A stretch of DNA of 64,000 bases from Kitasatospora azatica KCTC 9699. GTDB lineage: Bacteria; Actinomycetota; Actinomycetes; Streptomycetales; Streptomycetaceae. Under the pieces are notes generated by a model. It saw only the letters and a program-made list of their open reading frames with translations, ran no database searches and was not told where the DNA came from. The number at the start of each line of letters is the position of its first letter. The stretch's first letter is position 1. Shown piece after piece: positions 35,601 through 43,401 of this stretch. Made by a program: the position numbers and the translations under genes. The stretch is from positions 5,580,001-5,644,000 of the forward strand of contig NZ_JQMO01000003.1 in assembly GCF_000744785.1 (NCBI RefSeq). The letters are read 5' to 3'.

Positions 35601-36735
35601 CCTTGGCGCAGGGCTTGTACGTCGTCTCGATGAACGAGGAGGCGGCGCCGACGTCGAAACCCTCGCCGATGGCCGACGTCTGTCCGTTGGAGACCGTGGT
35701 GCGCCCGTCGACCGAGGCCGAGTCGTAGGCCAGCGACAGAGCGGCCCCGCCCGAGCCCAGCGACGCGGGGGTGCTCAGCGGGTAGGACCACTGGAACGAC
35801 CCCGAGTTGCCCGAGGTCGTCCAGGAGTCCGAGGACTTCAGGGAGGATGCGGCGTACGTGCCGTTGGCGCCCGATGCCGTGGTGGTCGCCGCCAATACCA
35901 GCGACTGGGGCTGGGCCGTCGGGGCCGGCCGCTCCCCCGAGGAAGCCGGTCCCGAGGCCGACCCGGAAGTCGCACCCGGGAGACTGACGGTGGCGAGTAG
36001 CCGCTGGTTCGCGCGGTCGTTGACGGTCCGCACCGGCACCTGCACCCGGCAGGACGGCACGGACGGCGTGGTCAGCGCGCAGGGCTCCAGCGCGACCAGA
36101 GTCAGCCGGTCCGCAAAGTTCCCTCCGTCCGCACCGGACCAACTCCCGTACGGGACAGCGATATCCGCGGATCCGGATGCCGTCGACCCGTCCGCGCGTG
36201 CCAACTGCACGATGACGCCGGAGACACCGGCGGCCACCGCGGCCGCGTGGTCGGGCACGGTCACCCGCACGGCGGCCGGGCCAGGCGCCGCCACCTTCCC
36301 GGTGGTCGTCCCCGCCTCGGCCAGGGCCCCTGCCGGGGCCACCGAGACCGGCGCTTCCAAGGCCGTCTTCGTGGACAGCAGGGGTGCGGCGCCAGTGGTC
36401 AGATCCACCGTGAGGGTCGAGGCCGGGGGCCAGGCTGGCAGCGCTGCCGGTTGGGAGGCCACCCGGGGTGCGGCGCCGGCCGCGCGGGCGCCGGCGGCCC
36501 CGTTGAGCGGTGACGTGGACGGCAGCCCCTTGATGTCCCGGGGTTGCCAGACCCTCTGCGGATGCGGGCGCCCGCCGTGCCGGTCGGCGGCCGCGGCCTG
36601 CGCCGCCAGTCCTGGCAGCGGCGCGATCGAGCTGCCCAGCACGCCCGCCAGCACGGCCGCAACCGTCCACCGCCGCGAGCGGCCGACCGGTCGGCCGGAC
36701 GGCGCGACCGGCGGAGAAGTCCCCCACAAACCCAT
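29683..36735 (-). CDS. Giant secreted RHS/YD-repeat protein
   Basis: About 2350 aa. Residues 20-50 form a signal peptide ('RRWTVAAVLAGVLGSSIAPLPGLAAQAAA'); I therefore start at ATG 36735 rather than 36915. An N-terminal region of about 1000 residues leads into many YD repeats (Y-D-x-x-G-R-x pattern, e.g. 'YDGLGRVVKVW', 'YDAAARPLGTQ', 'YDQLGRILSRT'). The conserved RHS core end reads 'YDAGTGRFLSVDPLF...GGYAYAGNDPVSASDPTGL' near residue 2090. After it come about 255 variable residues with Gly/Asp-rich linkers, one hydrophobic stretch ('ELAIVASVLAF') and a polar tail; no known toxin motif is visible. RHS proteins build hollow shells around such C-termini. Divergent from the lectin-domain gene. 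Confidence 0.92.
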   Translation of the reverse strand: MGLWGTSPPVAPSGRPVGRSRRWTVAAVLAGVLGSSIAPLPGLAAQAAAADRHGGRPHPQRVWQPRDIKGLPSTSPLNGAAGARAAGAAPRVASQPAALPAWPPASTLTVDLTTGAAPLLSTKTALEAPVSVAPAGALAEAGTTTGKVAAPGPAAVRVTVPDHAAAVAAGVSGVIVQLARADGSTASGSADIAVPYGSWSGADGGNFADRLTLVALEPCALTTPSVPSCRVQVPVRTVNDRANQRLLATVSLPGATSGSASGPASSGERPAPTAQPQSLVLAATTTASGANGTYAASSLKSSDSWTTSGNSGSFQWSYPLSTPASLGSGGAALSLAYDSASVDGRTTVSNGQTSAIGEGFDVGAASSFIETTYKPCAKVDPTNWGSSGDLCLGVANAAVSGTGHSGQLVRDDTDTSKWRLAVDDGTRVQLLYGTTGGSNNTANQAYWKLTDTDGTVYVYGANRLPAGFGGTGGDSPTYSTWSEPVFGTGSGSNCNDPTGTVDPQTCLQAWRWNLDFIIDPHGNVTRFSYARELDNYQHKTATTAYTRSGYLREIDYGWQKADLARSTGLLADGNAAVAWPASTDLFGYAPRCVYDAAGNPKCPTAAPSVSSGVATTGITSGSSGNAVAFPDVPYDRHCDAGSTSCAVFSPAYFSTVRLTGVQTAVNTGAPSGKQPAGIPAKYQAVDTYTFNQSFPLPQDNATSGNRAQLRLDSIGRTGYTVNSDGTLATSNAPAVNLGYTQLANRSQASTLYGTAQFYRYRLNDITDELGSETIVGYGLPAALKCGSTPPPATTANTTLCYPEYFSNNGTMVTDWFNKYLVTGVTVNDNTTKGTGYVYSAPHATNYTYVGKPAWHTNDSEQADPAYRTVDQFRGFPQVQTSTAGESAGHNAMSVTTYFRGMDQDPTGFVCLNDSHNQAPVTTACPSGGYRDDNALAGEALETQTYASETSSTVLSDVISVPEDPTDPRMVTAQHTRASGLPAQRAHFSHIQRKITYAPLASGALRRSEIDYTYDNSLPVFTGSGGVGGNGHLMLTDDKGDTDTSGNPLGGVQELCTFTNYAGNTALGADGAQWTAYPLTTITSTVPAGKSCATNSETAATTVSETQALYDDQPPGTVTTGDVTSTQAAASFHAGWITTAQTGFDQYGRTLSATDADKHTTQTTYTPSTELLPQQVAVRNAAGWTSTTALDRGRAVTETTVDVNGRQSDALYDGLGRVVKVWAADHPKAQYPAIPNQVYSYGVFGTSLGATGPAANPYLATQTLREDNSYGLAYSILDGFGEQVQTQATPADGSAGLVSTQVEFNSLGKPYRTASATYDGSSSPSGAFRNYGDALPSQTVTTYDGLSRPLTVTQYHNGTAVPGAITTTAYPGADRTDTTAPAGNGTASAGATSTVTDVRGRTSALWTYHNNPPAPTGNSADADVTAYGFSYVAGGTTSTVTDATGRNTWTTTTTDLLGHHTTSTGPDTGTSYTTEDNAGLVVQTQDARNQYLSFTYDALNRRTAEYNAPLASSGTPAASTLLAAWSFDTAPGSDGKPTRGLSASSTRYTGGGTNAYTTAVTGYDAAARPLGTQVSVPAADGNAALAGTYVTNNSYTPVTGLLDHTDLPAAGGLPAETVYNSYNVNGLLMAAGGNADYVVATQYDQLGRILSRTLGDYPYQIVQQNLYDAATGRVTNSFTDATAGQNAANPTQLNTYSVDAVSYTYDVSGRLTSTADLQNWTVSGSYNPGAAVRDLQCYTYDYAGRVTQAWADKGDQTPSATTNPNSPTTATGGLGSCADSTRNNAPASAAALGGPAPYWQSFGFDATGATGLGNGALTGNRSTVTDHDPAGNTAKDVTRTSTFPAAGTTNTAGAATTGGAGAHLPAGITAAGGSTGTDAYTYDGSGNTTGRNLASGAKQTLSWDAEGRLAAVADTSSNKTASFVYDANGQTLLRRDYTTGTQSGTATLYLDGTELQLSTGTGTVTGTRYYAYPSAPTIVAGSTGALTYEITNNQATGGTTVNAASGQVLSRRYLKPFGESRGAVQSNWVDDHTFLGKPTDAVTGLTAVGARTYDAGTGRFLSVDPLFSATEPQTIGGYAYAGNDPVSASDPTGLSSDDQGSGCSSWNPMDCMWSGLYDHFFGSDSPVGKGQQAVVTVLQPLNPLPDIEHCGDSIDTTCVLGVASVTPWGKAGRFLSKAPKFGKWLLKLGKDADEASKAEKATGGLPDPVDPGPNPNGGPNGTGQDIGGADHGTDEADATAARAKKFGQMDGKLGDVKGAVDKSGKIDKFDDWQGRTSSGTGTPKGPVESVNHAFHWISSELAIVASVLAFKQMLSKGWQWIKKAATSTPSSAAPPSSTGNGSGGGHRRAYY

Positions 36736-37018
36736 GACCCCGTACCCCTTTGGTGACGTGACCGTGCACGGCCGGCTTCCGGCAGCCCATCGGCCTGGCG
36801 CCCGGCCGCCCGGAGCAGCAGGAGAGCCCACTCGCTCGACGTACCCGGCATGGAGGTGCATCGACCTCGGCAGTGAACCAGCCTCCGTCAGGAGGGACCA
36901 GTCACTTGGCAGCAAGCTGTCAGTTTCCGTTGCCAGGTGGCTGATGGGTCGTACCGTCGGCTAGCCGCGCCCGCGTTCGGGACCGGCATCCGCAACCACC
37001 TCGATCTGGAGGACCCGG
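36736..37018. promoter_or_regulatory. Divergent promoter region of the two giant secreted-protein genes
   Basis: The 283-bp gap separates the RHS gene (minus) from the lectin-module gene (plus). GGAGGA lies just before the plus-strand GTG and AAAGGGG before the minus-strand ATG. No clear operator repeats were seen. Co-control of the pair is likely from the arrangement. Confidence 0.5.
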
Positions 37019-40000
37019 GTGAGAGGATCACCGCCCATCCGCAAACGCACCGTGGCCCAAGTCGGGACGTCCGTCCTTGCCGCTGTGCTGATCACCGCGC
37101 TGTCGTCGACAGCTCTGGCGGTGGCCACGCCGTCCGCACCGTCCGTGACAGGTGGGAGGGGCGCGGCCGCGAGCGCAGGCCCGCCACGGCCTGCCGCCTC
37201 CTCCTCGGCCGCGCCGCCGGCTGCCGCCCAGCCTGCGGCACCGGCGGCCGATGACGTCCCGAGCACCGCGGATCCGCTGCTCAAGGGGATCGCCGCAGCG
37301 GTGGCGCAGGCCAGGAAGACCCACCAGCCGGTGGGGGTCGACGCCGCGACGACTCCCTACGCCACACTCACCGCGAAGCCCGACGGGGTGCTCACCGCAC
37401 AGCAGTTCCTCGCCCCGCAGCGTGCCAAGGTCAATGGGTCCTGGCAGTCGATCGACACCACACTGGTCAAGGACGCCGGCGGCGGCATCAGCGCCAAGGC
37501 CACCCTGGCGGCGGTGAAGCTCTCCGGTGGCGGCAACGGCCCGCTGGCCACGGTGGACGACGGCTCGGGGCACGTGCTGACCTTCACCTGGCCCGGCGGC
37601 GCGCTGCCCGTGCCGACCTTGTCCGGGGACACCGCGACCTATGCCGGGGTCTACCCGGGGGTGGACCTCAAGATGGTGGCGCTGCCAGGCGGGGTGCGCG
37701 ACCTGCTGGTGGTCCACGACGCCGTGGCCGCCGCCAACCCGGCACTGAAGACCATCAGCCTGGGCGTCACCGGCACTGGCCTGTCCGTGGGTGTCACCCC
37801 CGACGGCGGCGTGACGGCCAAGGACGCCGCCGGGCACGAGATCCTCGGCGGGCCCGCACCGATGATGTGGGATTCCGCGGGGTCCTCGGCACCGGTGCGC
37901 AGTGCCGCGGCGGAAGTGAGCCCGCCCGCCCGGACCGGCGGCGAGTCGGCCGCCAAGCCGCACACCGCGAAGATGCCGGCCACCGTCGCGCAGGGCGCGG
38001 TGACCGTGGTGCCGGACCGGTCGATGCTGACCGCGTCGTCCACCGTGTGGCCGCTGATCATCGACCCGGCGTGGTCCGAGACCAGCGAAGGCCCGCGCGA
38101 CTGGATGGAGATCTGGTCCAACGGGCAGTCGGTCTACGACGGCAACCCCTGGCCGTACGCCAACTACGACACCTCGGCCGTCCGGGTCGGCAACGCCTCC
38201 GGGACGTTGGTCCGCTCATTGCTGTCGTTCCCGGCGTTCAACCTGCCCAAGCCCAGCGACTACAGCGCGCACCCGGGCGACCAGAGTCAGAACGTCACGT
38301 ACATCGCCAAGGCGAACCTGAACCTGACGGCCCAGAGCGCGGTGTGCCCGACCACCCAGGTGTGGCGGGCCAATCCGTTCAACACCGGCTCCAACTGGTC
38401 CAACCAGAACGGCGGCAGCAACACCAACCTGTGGCCGACGTCGGGCCCCGGCTGGAACAACCCGGTCGCCACCATCGGCGGGTCGACCAACTGCCGCAAC
38501 AGCCAGTTCAGCGTGGACATCACCGGTCAGGTGACCGACGTGTACAAGGCGGGCGGGAGCACGTACACGCTCGGCCTGCGGGCCGCGAACGAGGGACCAA
38601 CCACCAGCAACTACGGCTCCTACTTCGTGCAGAACGCCGGGGGCAGCAACCCCAACATCACCATCGACTACGTCTCCGAGCCCTGGCTGGGCAAGCCGGC
38701 GCTGAACAGCACACCGGTCGGAAACCACTCGGGGAGCAGCAACCCCTGCGGTGACACCCGGGCCACCGCCGGCTACCTGCCGGTCCAGGCTGCCTCGGTC
38801 GGGCTGACCATGCCGGTCTACGACCTGTCCAGCCGGGTGGTGTCCTGGCAGCTGAACGCCGACGACTACGCGCCCGGCGCTTCCCTCCCGTCCGAGACGC
38901 TGAACGGCGGCTACGGGTACAGCACTGCTCCGACCACCGCGACCGGGCAGGCGCTGACCTCGATCACGCCCACCGGGTCCAACGGCTGGAACGGCACGCC
39001 GATGTCCTTGCAGGACGGCCACACCTACGCACTGTCGGGGCAGGCCTCGGACGACAAGTACGCCACTGACGGCTCGTCGGTCAACGTCTACGGCCAGCAG
39101 CTGCACGACGCCTGGAGCAACGGCGGCAACAACTACCCGGCGCCGTCGAGCCAGCCCTGCTGGTTCACCGCCGCGCTCACCCCGCCGAACCAGCCGACCG
39201 TCACGCAGTCGACCTTCCCAGCCACCGGCCAGCACCTGGCTTCCTACCCGACCGTGGGCAGCGCCGGCACCATCACGGTCAACGCCACCGCTCCCACAAC
39301 TCCCATCGATCACTTCGACTGGGCGCTGAACACCACCAGCACCAACGAGGGCGCCGGCAACTGCACCGGCATCGCCAACGCCGCCTGCGGCACCGTCAAC
39401 TCCGGTACCGCGGGCACCAGCGGCCTGGGCACCACCAACGCCACCGTCCCGATCAACCTGGCCTCCGGCGCGGGCAACGGCGAGCACTGGGGCGACAACT
39501 ACCTCTACGTCTCGGCCGTCGACAAGGCCGGAAATGTCTCGGCCTACGGCCGCTACGACTTCTTCCTGGCCCAGGCGTTCTCCCCGGTGTCCTTCGGAAA
39601 CGTCACCGGTGACGGCACCCCGAACCTGATGGGCGCCGACAAGAGCGGCAACCTCATCGTCTACCCGACCAACCTCGACCCGGCGGGCTCGGTCAACGCG
39701 GTCCAGGTGGCACCCGCCGCCTCGGCACCCAACGGCAGTTCCTGGGCCTCCGCCTTGATGACCCACCGCGGCGCCGAGCGGGTCCAGCCCACGGACGACC
39801 TATTCGCCTGGGACAAGGACAGCTTCGGCAACGGGCATCTGTACTACTACTTCAACGCCCAGACCGCCTCGGCCAGCACCCAGCCCGGCTACATCCCGCC
39901 GACCACGCTCAACGCCTTCGCCCAGACGCAGCAGACGCTGGTCACCCGGCCCAGCTGCACCCCCGGCGCGCTCAACGGCGGCTGCGTCGGCTACGACCCG

Positions 40001-43000
40001 AGCCCGAACTGGAGCTCCGTCCAGCAACTCGTCGCGCTCGGACCGGTACACGGCGGCTGCGCCATCAGCGCCCCGACCACCGCCTGCAAGACCAACCTGG
40101 TCTCGGTCGAGACGTACCAGGGCGCCACCAGGGTCTGGCTGTTCTCCCCCGCCGGCACCGGCCAGCTGACCAATCCGGTCCTGCTGTCGGTCTCCCAGCC
40201 GGGCTGGGACTGGTCCCGGATGCGGGTGATGGCACCGGGCAACGCGACGGGTCACCCCGGCGGGCCGGGCGGCATGCCCGACCTGTGGGCCGAGGACCCG
40301 GCCGGCACCCTGTGGCAGTTCACCAACCACACCGACACCGGTACCCTCGGTGCCGGCCTGGGCGACCTCAGCAGCAAGCAGCAGTTGGGGGCCACCGGTC
40401 AGTTCGCCCCTTACACCTGGGTCAACACCGCCGGTGACCTGAATGCCGACGGCAACCCCGACCTGTGGGCCATGAGTCCGGACGGTCAGGTCAGCGTCCT
40501 GCTCGGCCCGATCAACCCGAACCTGTCGGCCCAGGGCCAGACCACCGCCACTGCCATCGGCTGGGGAACCACCTCGGGCGTCAGCAACCTTCAGGGCGCC
40601 CCGCTCACCGGCAGCATCAACGGCCAGATCGTGATCGACATGACCGCAGGCGTCTCGGGCCAGAAGTGCGTCGACGATCTCTACGGAACGACGACCAACG
40701 GTACGACCGTCGACCTGTACGACTGCAACGCCACGTGGCCACAGCAGTGGTCCTTCCGCGCCGACGGGACCGTCCGGGCCCTGGGCAGCAACCCGGCAAC
40801 CCCGTCGAACGTGTGCCTGGACACCAGCGGATCCCTCGTCCAGGCCACCAAGGTCACCCTGTGGAGCTGTGACTCGGCCAAGCGGGCCGCGTTCCAGACC
40901 TGGCGGATCATCCCCTCGCCCGCTGCCGCGGGCCGGTACTGGATCTACAACCCGGCTGCCGGCATGTGCCTGGACGACTCCGGGGCCAACACCGGCAACA
41001 CCAACCCCTTCCAGCTGTGGCCCTGCTGGGACGCCGCCGGAAGGCCCGACGCCGCCCAGCGCTTCGTCCTGCCCACCGGAGCCGGCCAGACCCAGAGCGT
41101 CGAGGCCGAGTCCGTCTGGGGCAGCGTCAACGGCCCTGCCAGCCAGGTCCAGGGCAACTGCTGCGGGATCTCGCTGTCCAACGGCAACCAGGCCTACTTC
41201 CCCGGCAACGCTGCCAACCAGTCGGTGACTCTGAACTACTACGTGGCCAACGCCGGCACGTACTCCGTCACCCCCGCGCTGACCCGGACCAACGACCGCG
41301 GGCAGGTGTCGGTCACCATCGACGCCGGGACCGCACAGGCAGTCACCCTGCCGGTCACCTACGACGCCTACCAGGCTTCGGGCGTCTCCATCGTCCCGGT
41401 CCACTTCGGGACAGCGACGCTTGGCGCCGGACAGCACACCTTCACCTTCACGATGACCGGGACCAACGCCGCCAGCGTCGGCAACCGGTACGTCATCGGA
41501 ATCGACACCCTCACGCTGGTCCCGACCGGCACCAACAGCCCCGCCGTCGGACTGGCCGTCCCGGTGACCGGACTGGTCGGCACGCCGGTCACGGCGGACG
41601 CCACCGCGTCCTACCCGGGCACCACGGGCATCACCGGCTACACCTACGACTTCGGCGACGGCACCGTCGTCGGACCGCAGGCCGCGGCCAGTGCGAGCCA
41701 CACCTACGCCACGCCCGGCAGCTACATCGTCAAGGCCACCGCCACCGACGGCAGCGGCACCGGCACGAGCACTGCGGCGGCGATCACGGTGACCTCGGGC
41801 GCGGCCGGGCAGTGGAAGCTCTCCGACGGCACCGGCGCCACCGCCGCGGACACTGGCAACCCCGGCGGCCACCCCGGCACCCTCGGCTCCGGAGTGACCT
41901 GGAACCCCAACGGATCGGCGACCTTCGACGGCACCGGCCAGATCACCGCCGCGCCGGCGGTCGACACTTCGAAGTCGTTCTCCGCCGCAGCCTGGGTGAA
42001 CCTCCAGGACAACACCGGCTACCACTTCGTCGTGGCGCAGGCCGGGACCACCATGGAGTCCTTCTACCTGGACTACGACCAGGCCCAGCACTCCTGGGCG
42101 ATGGTCATGCCCACCAACGACACCGCGAGCCCCGGTTGGACCTGGGCCGCGGCGCCGGCCTCGGCAGTGTCGCTGAACACCTGGACCCACCTGGTCGGCA
42201 CCTACAACGCGACCAACGGCACGATCAGCATCTACGTGAACGGCGTGCTGGCCGGCACCGGAACCACCACCACAGCCTGGAACAGCGCCACCAAGGCCGG
42301 CAGCGCGCTGCTGATCGGCGGTTCCGAACGTGCCGGAGTCGGCGGGTCCCGGCTCACCGGGGGCGTCGCGGATGCCCGCGTCTACCAGCAGGCTCTGACC
42401 TCCGACCAGGTGTCCTGGCTGTTCGGGAACTCCTCGTTCGCCCCGCAGGCCGCGCGAGGGCCCATCAACAGCCCGTCCCTGCCGGGCAAGTGCATCGACG
42501 ACTACTACGGCAACCAGGCCAATGGCACCCACGTCAACGAGTGGGACTGCAACGGGTCCGCGCCGCAGGCCTGGACGATGAACCTCAACGGCACCATTAC
42601 CCTGACCGGCTCCAACGGCACGAAGTGCCTGGACATCACCGGCGGCCCGGGCGCCACCGCCAACGGCACCCTGGTCCAGTTGTGGGACTGCCTGGGCAAC
42701 GCGAACCAGCAGTGGGTGGCCCAGTCCGACGGCAACGGCCGCACCCGCCTGCTCAACCCCAACTCCGGGCGCTGCCTGGACGACCCGAACGGCTCGTTGA
42801 ACAACGGCACCCAACTGCAGATCTGGGACTGCCTCGGCAATGCCAACCAGGCCTGGACACCTCCGCTGGGCACCAACCTGGCGGCCGGTGCCGCTGCGAC
42901 CGCGTCCAGCCAGACCCCTGGCTGGGAGGCGACCCACCTGACCGACAACATCTACCACGGCACCAGCGCCGTTCCCGGCTACGCCAGCCAGTTCGACAGC

Positions 43001-43327
43001 ACTGCCAACGCGACCGAGTGGGCCCAGATCGACCTCGGGAGCACCCACCAGATCGGCGAGGTCGACCTGTTCCCCCGGGACGAGGCCGCCAACGTCATCG
43101 GTGCGGGCTTCCCGGTCAACTTCACCATCGCCGTCAGTACAGACGGCACGAACTGGACCACGGTGGTCACCCAGGCGAACCACGCGAAGCCCGGTGACAC
43201 TCCCCAACAGTTCTTCTTCAACCCGACGGGCGCGAGGTACATCAAGGTCAACGCCACTGTCCTGAGCACCGACCAGAACGGCAACCACTACTTCGAGCTC
43301 CGTCAGATCGGCGTGCAGGGGGTCTGA
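37019..43327 (+). CDS. Giant secreted multi-module protein (ricin-lectin, PKD, LamG-like, discoidin-like)
   Basis: 2102 aa with an N-terminal signal peptide ('VLAAVLITALSSTALAVATPSA'). Residues about 60-560 resemble the N-terminal region seen in actinobacterial DNRLRE/RHS-associated exoproteins. Next come a VCBS/FG-GAP-like propeller ('GDLNADGNPDLWAM'), a ricin-B lectin domain (about 1200-1350), a CBM6-like module (about 1365-1505), a PKD domain ('YTYDFGDGT', about 1508-1595), a LamG/concanavalin-like module (about 1596-1805), a second ricin-B lectin (about 1815-1950) and a C-terminal F5/8 type C domain. No catalytic domain is evident; it should bind glycans or surfaces. GTG start with GGAGGA upstream. 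Confidence 0.88.
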   Translation: MRGSPPIRKRTVAQVGTSVLAAVLITALSSTALAVATPSAPSVTGGRGAAASAGPPRPAASSSAAPPAAAQPAAPAADDVPSTADPLLKGIAAAVAQARKTHQPVGVDAATTPYATLTAKPDGVLTAQQFLAPQRAKVNGSWQSIDTTLVKDAGGGISAKATLAAVKLSGGGNGPLATVDDGSGHVLTFTWPGGALPVPTLSGDTATYAGVYPGVDLKMVALPGGVRDLLVVHDAVAAANPALKTISLGVTGTGLSVGVTPDGGVTAKDAAGHEILGGPAPMMWDSAGSSAPVRSAAAEVSPPARTGGESAAKPHTAKMPATVAQGAVTVVPDRSMLTASSTVWPLIIDPAWSETSEGPRDWMEIWSNGQSVYDGNPWPYANYDTSAVRVGNASGTLVRSLLSFPAFNLPKPSDYSAHPGDQSQNVTYIAKANLNLTAQSAVCPTTQVWRANPFNTGSNWSNQNGGSNTNLWPTSGPGWNNPVATIGGSTNCRNSQFSVDITGQVTDVYKAGGSTYTLGLRAANEGPTTSNYGSYFVQNAGGSNPNITIDYVSEPWLGKPALNSTPVGNHSGSSNPCGDTRATAGYLPVQAASVGLTMPVYDLSSRVVSWQLNADDYAPGASLPSETLNGGYGYSTAPTTATGQALTSITPTGSNGWNGTPMSLQDGHTYALSGQASDDKYATDGSSVNVYGQQLHDAWSNGGNNYPAPSSQPCWFTAALTPPNQPTVTQSTFPATGQHLASYPTVGSAGTITVNATAPTTPIDHFDWALNTTSTNEGAGNCTGIANAACGTVNSGTAGTSGLGTTNATVPINLASGAGNGEHWGDNYLYVSAVDKAGNVSAYGRYDFFLAQAFSPVSFGNVTGDGTPNLMGADKSGNLIVYPTNLDPAGSVNAVQVAPAASAPNGSSWASALMTHRGAERVQPTDDLFAWDKDSFGNGHLYYYFNAQTASASTQPGYIPPTTLNAFAQTQQTLVTRPSCTPGALNGGCVGYDPSPNWSSVQQLVALGPVHGGCAISAPTTACKTNLVSVETYQGATRVWLFSPAGTGQLTNPVLLSVSQPGWDWSRMRVMAPGNATGHPGGPGGMPDLWAEDPAGTLWQFTNHTDTGTLGAGLGDLSSKQQLGATGQFAPYTWVNTAGDLNADGNPDLWAMSPDGQVSVLLGPINPNLSAQGQTTATAIGWGTTSGVSNLQGAPLTGSINGQIVIDMTAGVSGQKCVDDLYGTTTNGTTVDLYDCNATWPQQWSFRADGTVRALGSNPATPSNVCLDTSGSLVQATKVTLWSCDSAKRAAFQTWRIIPSPAAAGRYWIYNPAAGMCLDDSGANTGNTNPFQLWPCWDAAGRPDAAQRFVLPTGAGQTQSVEAESVWGSVNGPASQVQGNCCGISLSNGNQAYFPGNAANQSVTLNYYVANAGTYSVTPALTRTNDRGQVSVTIDAGTAQAVTLPVTYDAYQASGVSIVPVHFGTATLGAGQHTFTFTMTGTNAASVGNRYVIGIDTLTLVPTGTNSPAVGLAVPVTGLVGTPVTADATASYPGTTGITGYTYDFGDGTVVGPQAAASASHTYATPGSYIVKATATDGSGTGTSTAAAITVTSGAAGQWKLSDGTGATAADTGNPGGHPGTLGSGVTWNPNGSATFDGTGQITAAPAVDTSKSFSAAAWVNLQDNTGYHFVVAQAGTTMESFYLDYDQAQHSWAMVMPTNDTASPGWTWAAAPASAVSLNTWTHLVGTYNATNGTISIYVNGVLAGTGTTTTAWNSATKAGSALLIGGSERAGVGGSRLTGGVADARVYQQALTSDQVSWLFGNSSFAPQAARGPINSPSLPGKCIDDYYGNQANGTHVNEWDCNGSAPQAWTMNLNGTITLTGSNGTKCLDITGGPGATANGTLVQLWDCLGNANQQWVAQSDGNGRTRLLNPNSGRCLDDPNGSLNNGTQLQIWDCLGNANQAWTPPLGTNLAAGAAATASSQTPGWEATHLTDNIYHGTSAVPGYASQFDSTANATEWAQIDLGSTHQIGEVDLFPRDEAANVIGAGFPVNFTIAVSTDGTNWTTVVTQANHAKPGDTPQQFFFNPTGARYIKVNATVLSTDQNGNHYFELRQIGVQGV

Positions 43328-43353
43328 TCCACCGCCTCCTGCGAGCACCGAAG

Positions 43354-43384
43354 TGGCCCGTCCCGCCGTCGGCGGGGCGGGCCA
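43354..43384. terminator. Terminator hairpin between convergent genes
   Basis: TGGCCCG-t-CCCGCC / GGCGGG-g-CGGGCCA with a GTC loop, a 13-bp stem with one mismatch. It lies 27 bp after the lectin-module stop and 18 bp before the SARP (3) stop, serving both strands. Confidence 0.8.
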
Positions 43385-43401
43385 CCACCGTCACTGCCCG
43401 G

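Noticed and set aside
31927..36000. Plus-strand open frame of more than 1300 codons inside the RHS gene
   Set aside because: Shadow of the YD-repeat gene: a valine/glycine/arginine-rich string without motifs, mirroring codon bias on the other strand.
39800..43348. Minus-strand open frame of nearly 1200 codons opposite the lectin-module gene
   Set aside because: Same shadow effect; the plus strand has a signal peptide and clear domains.
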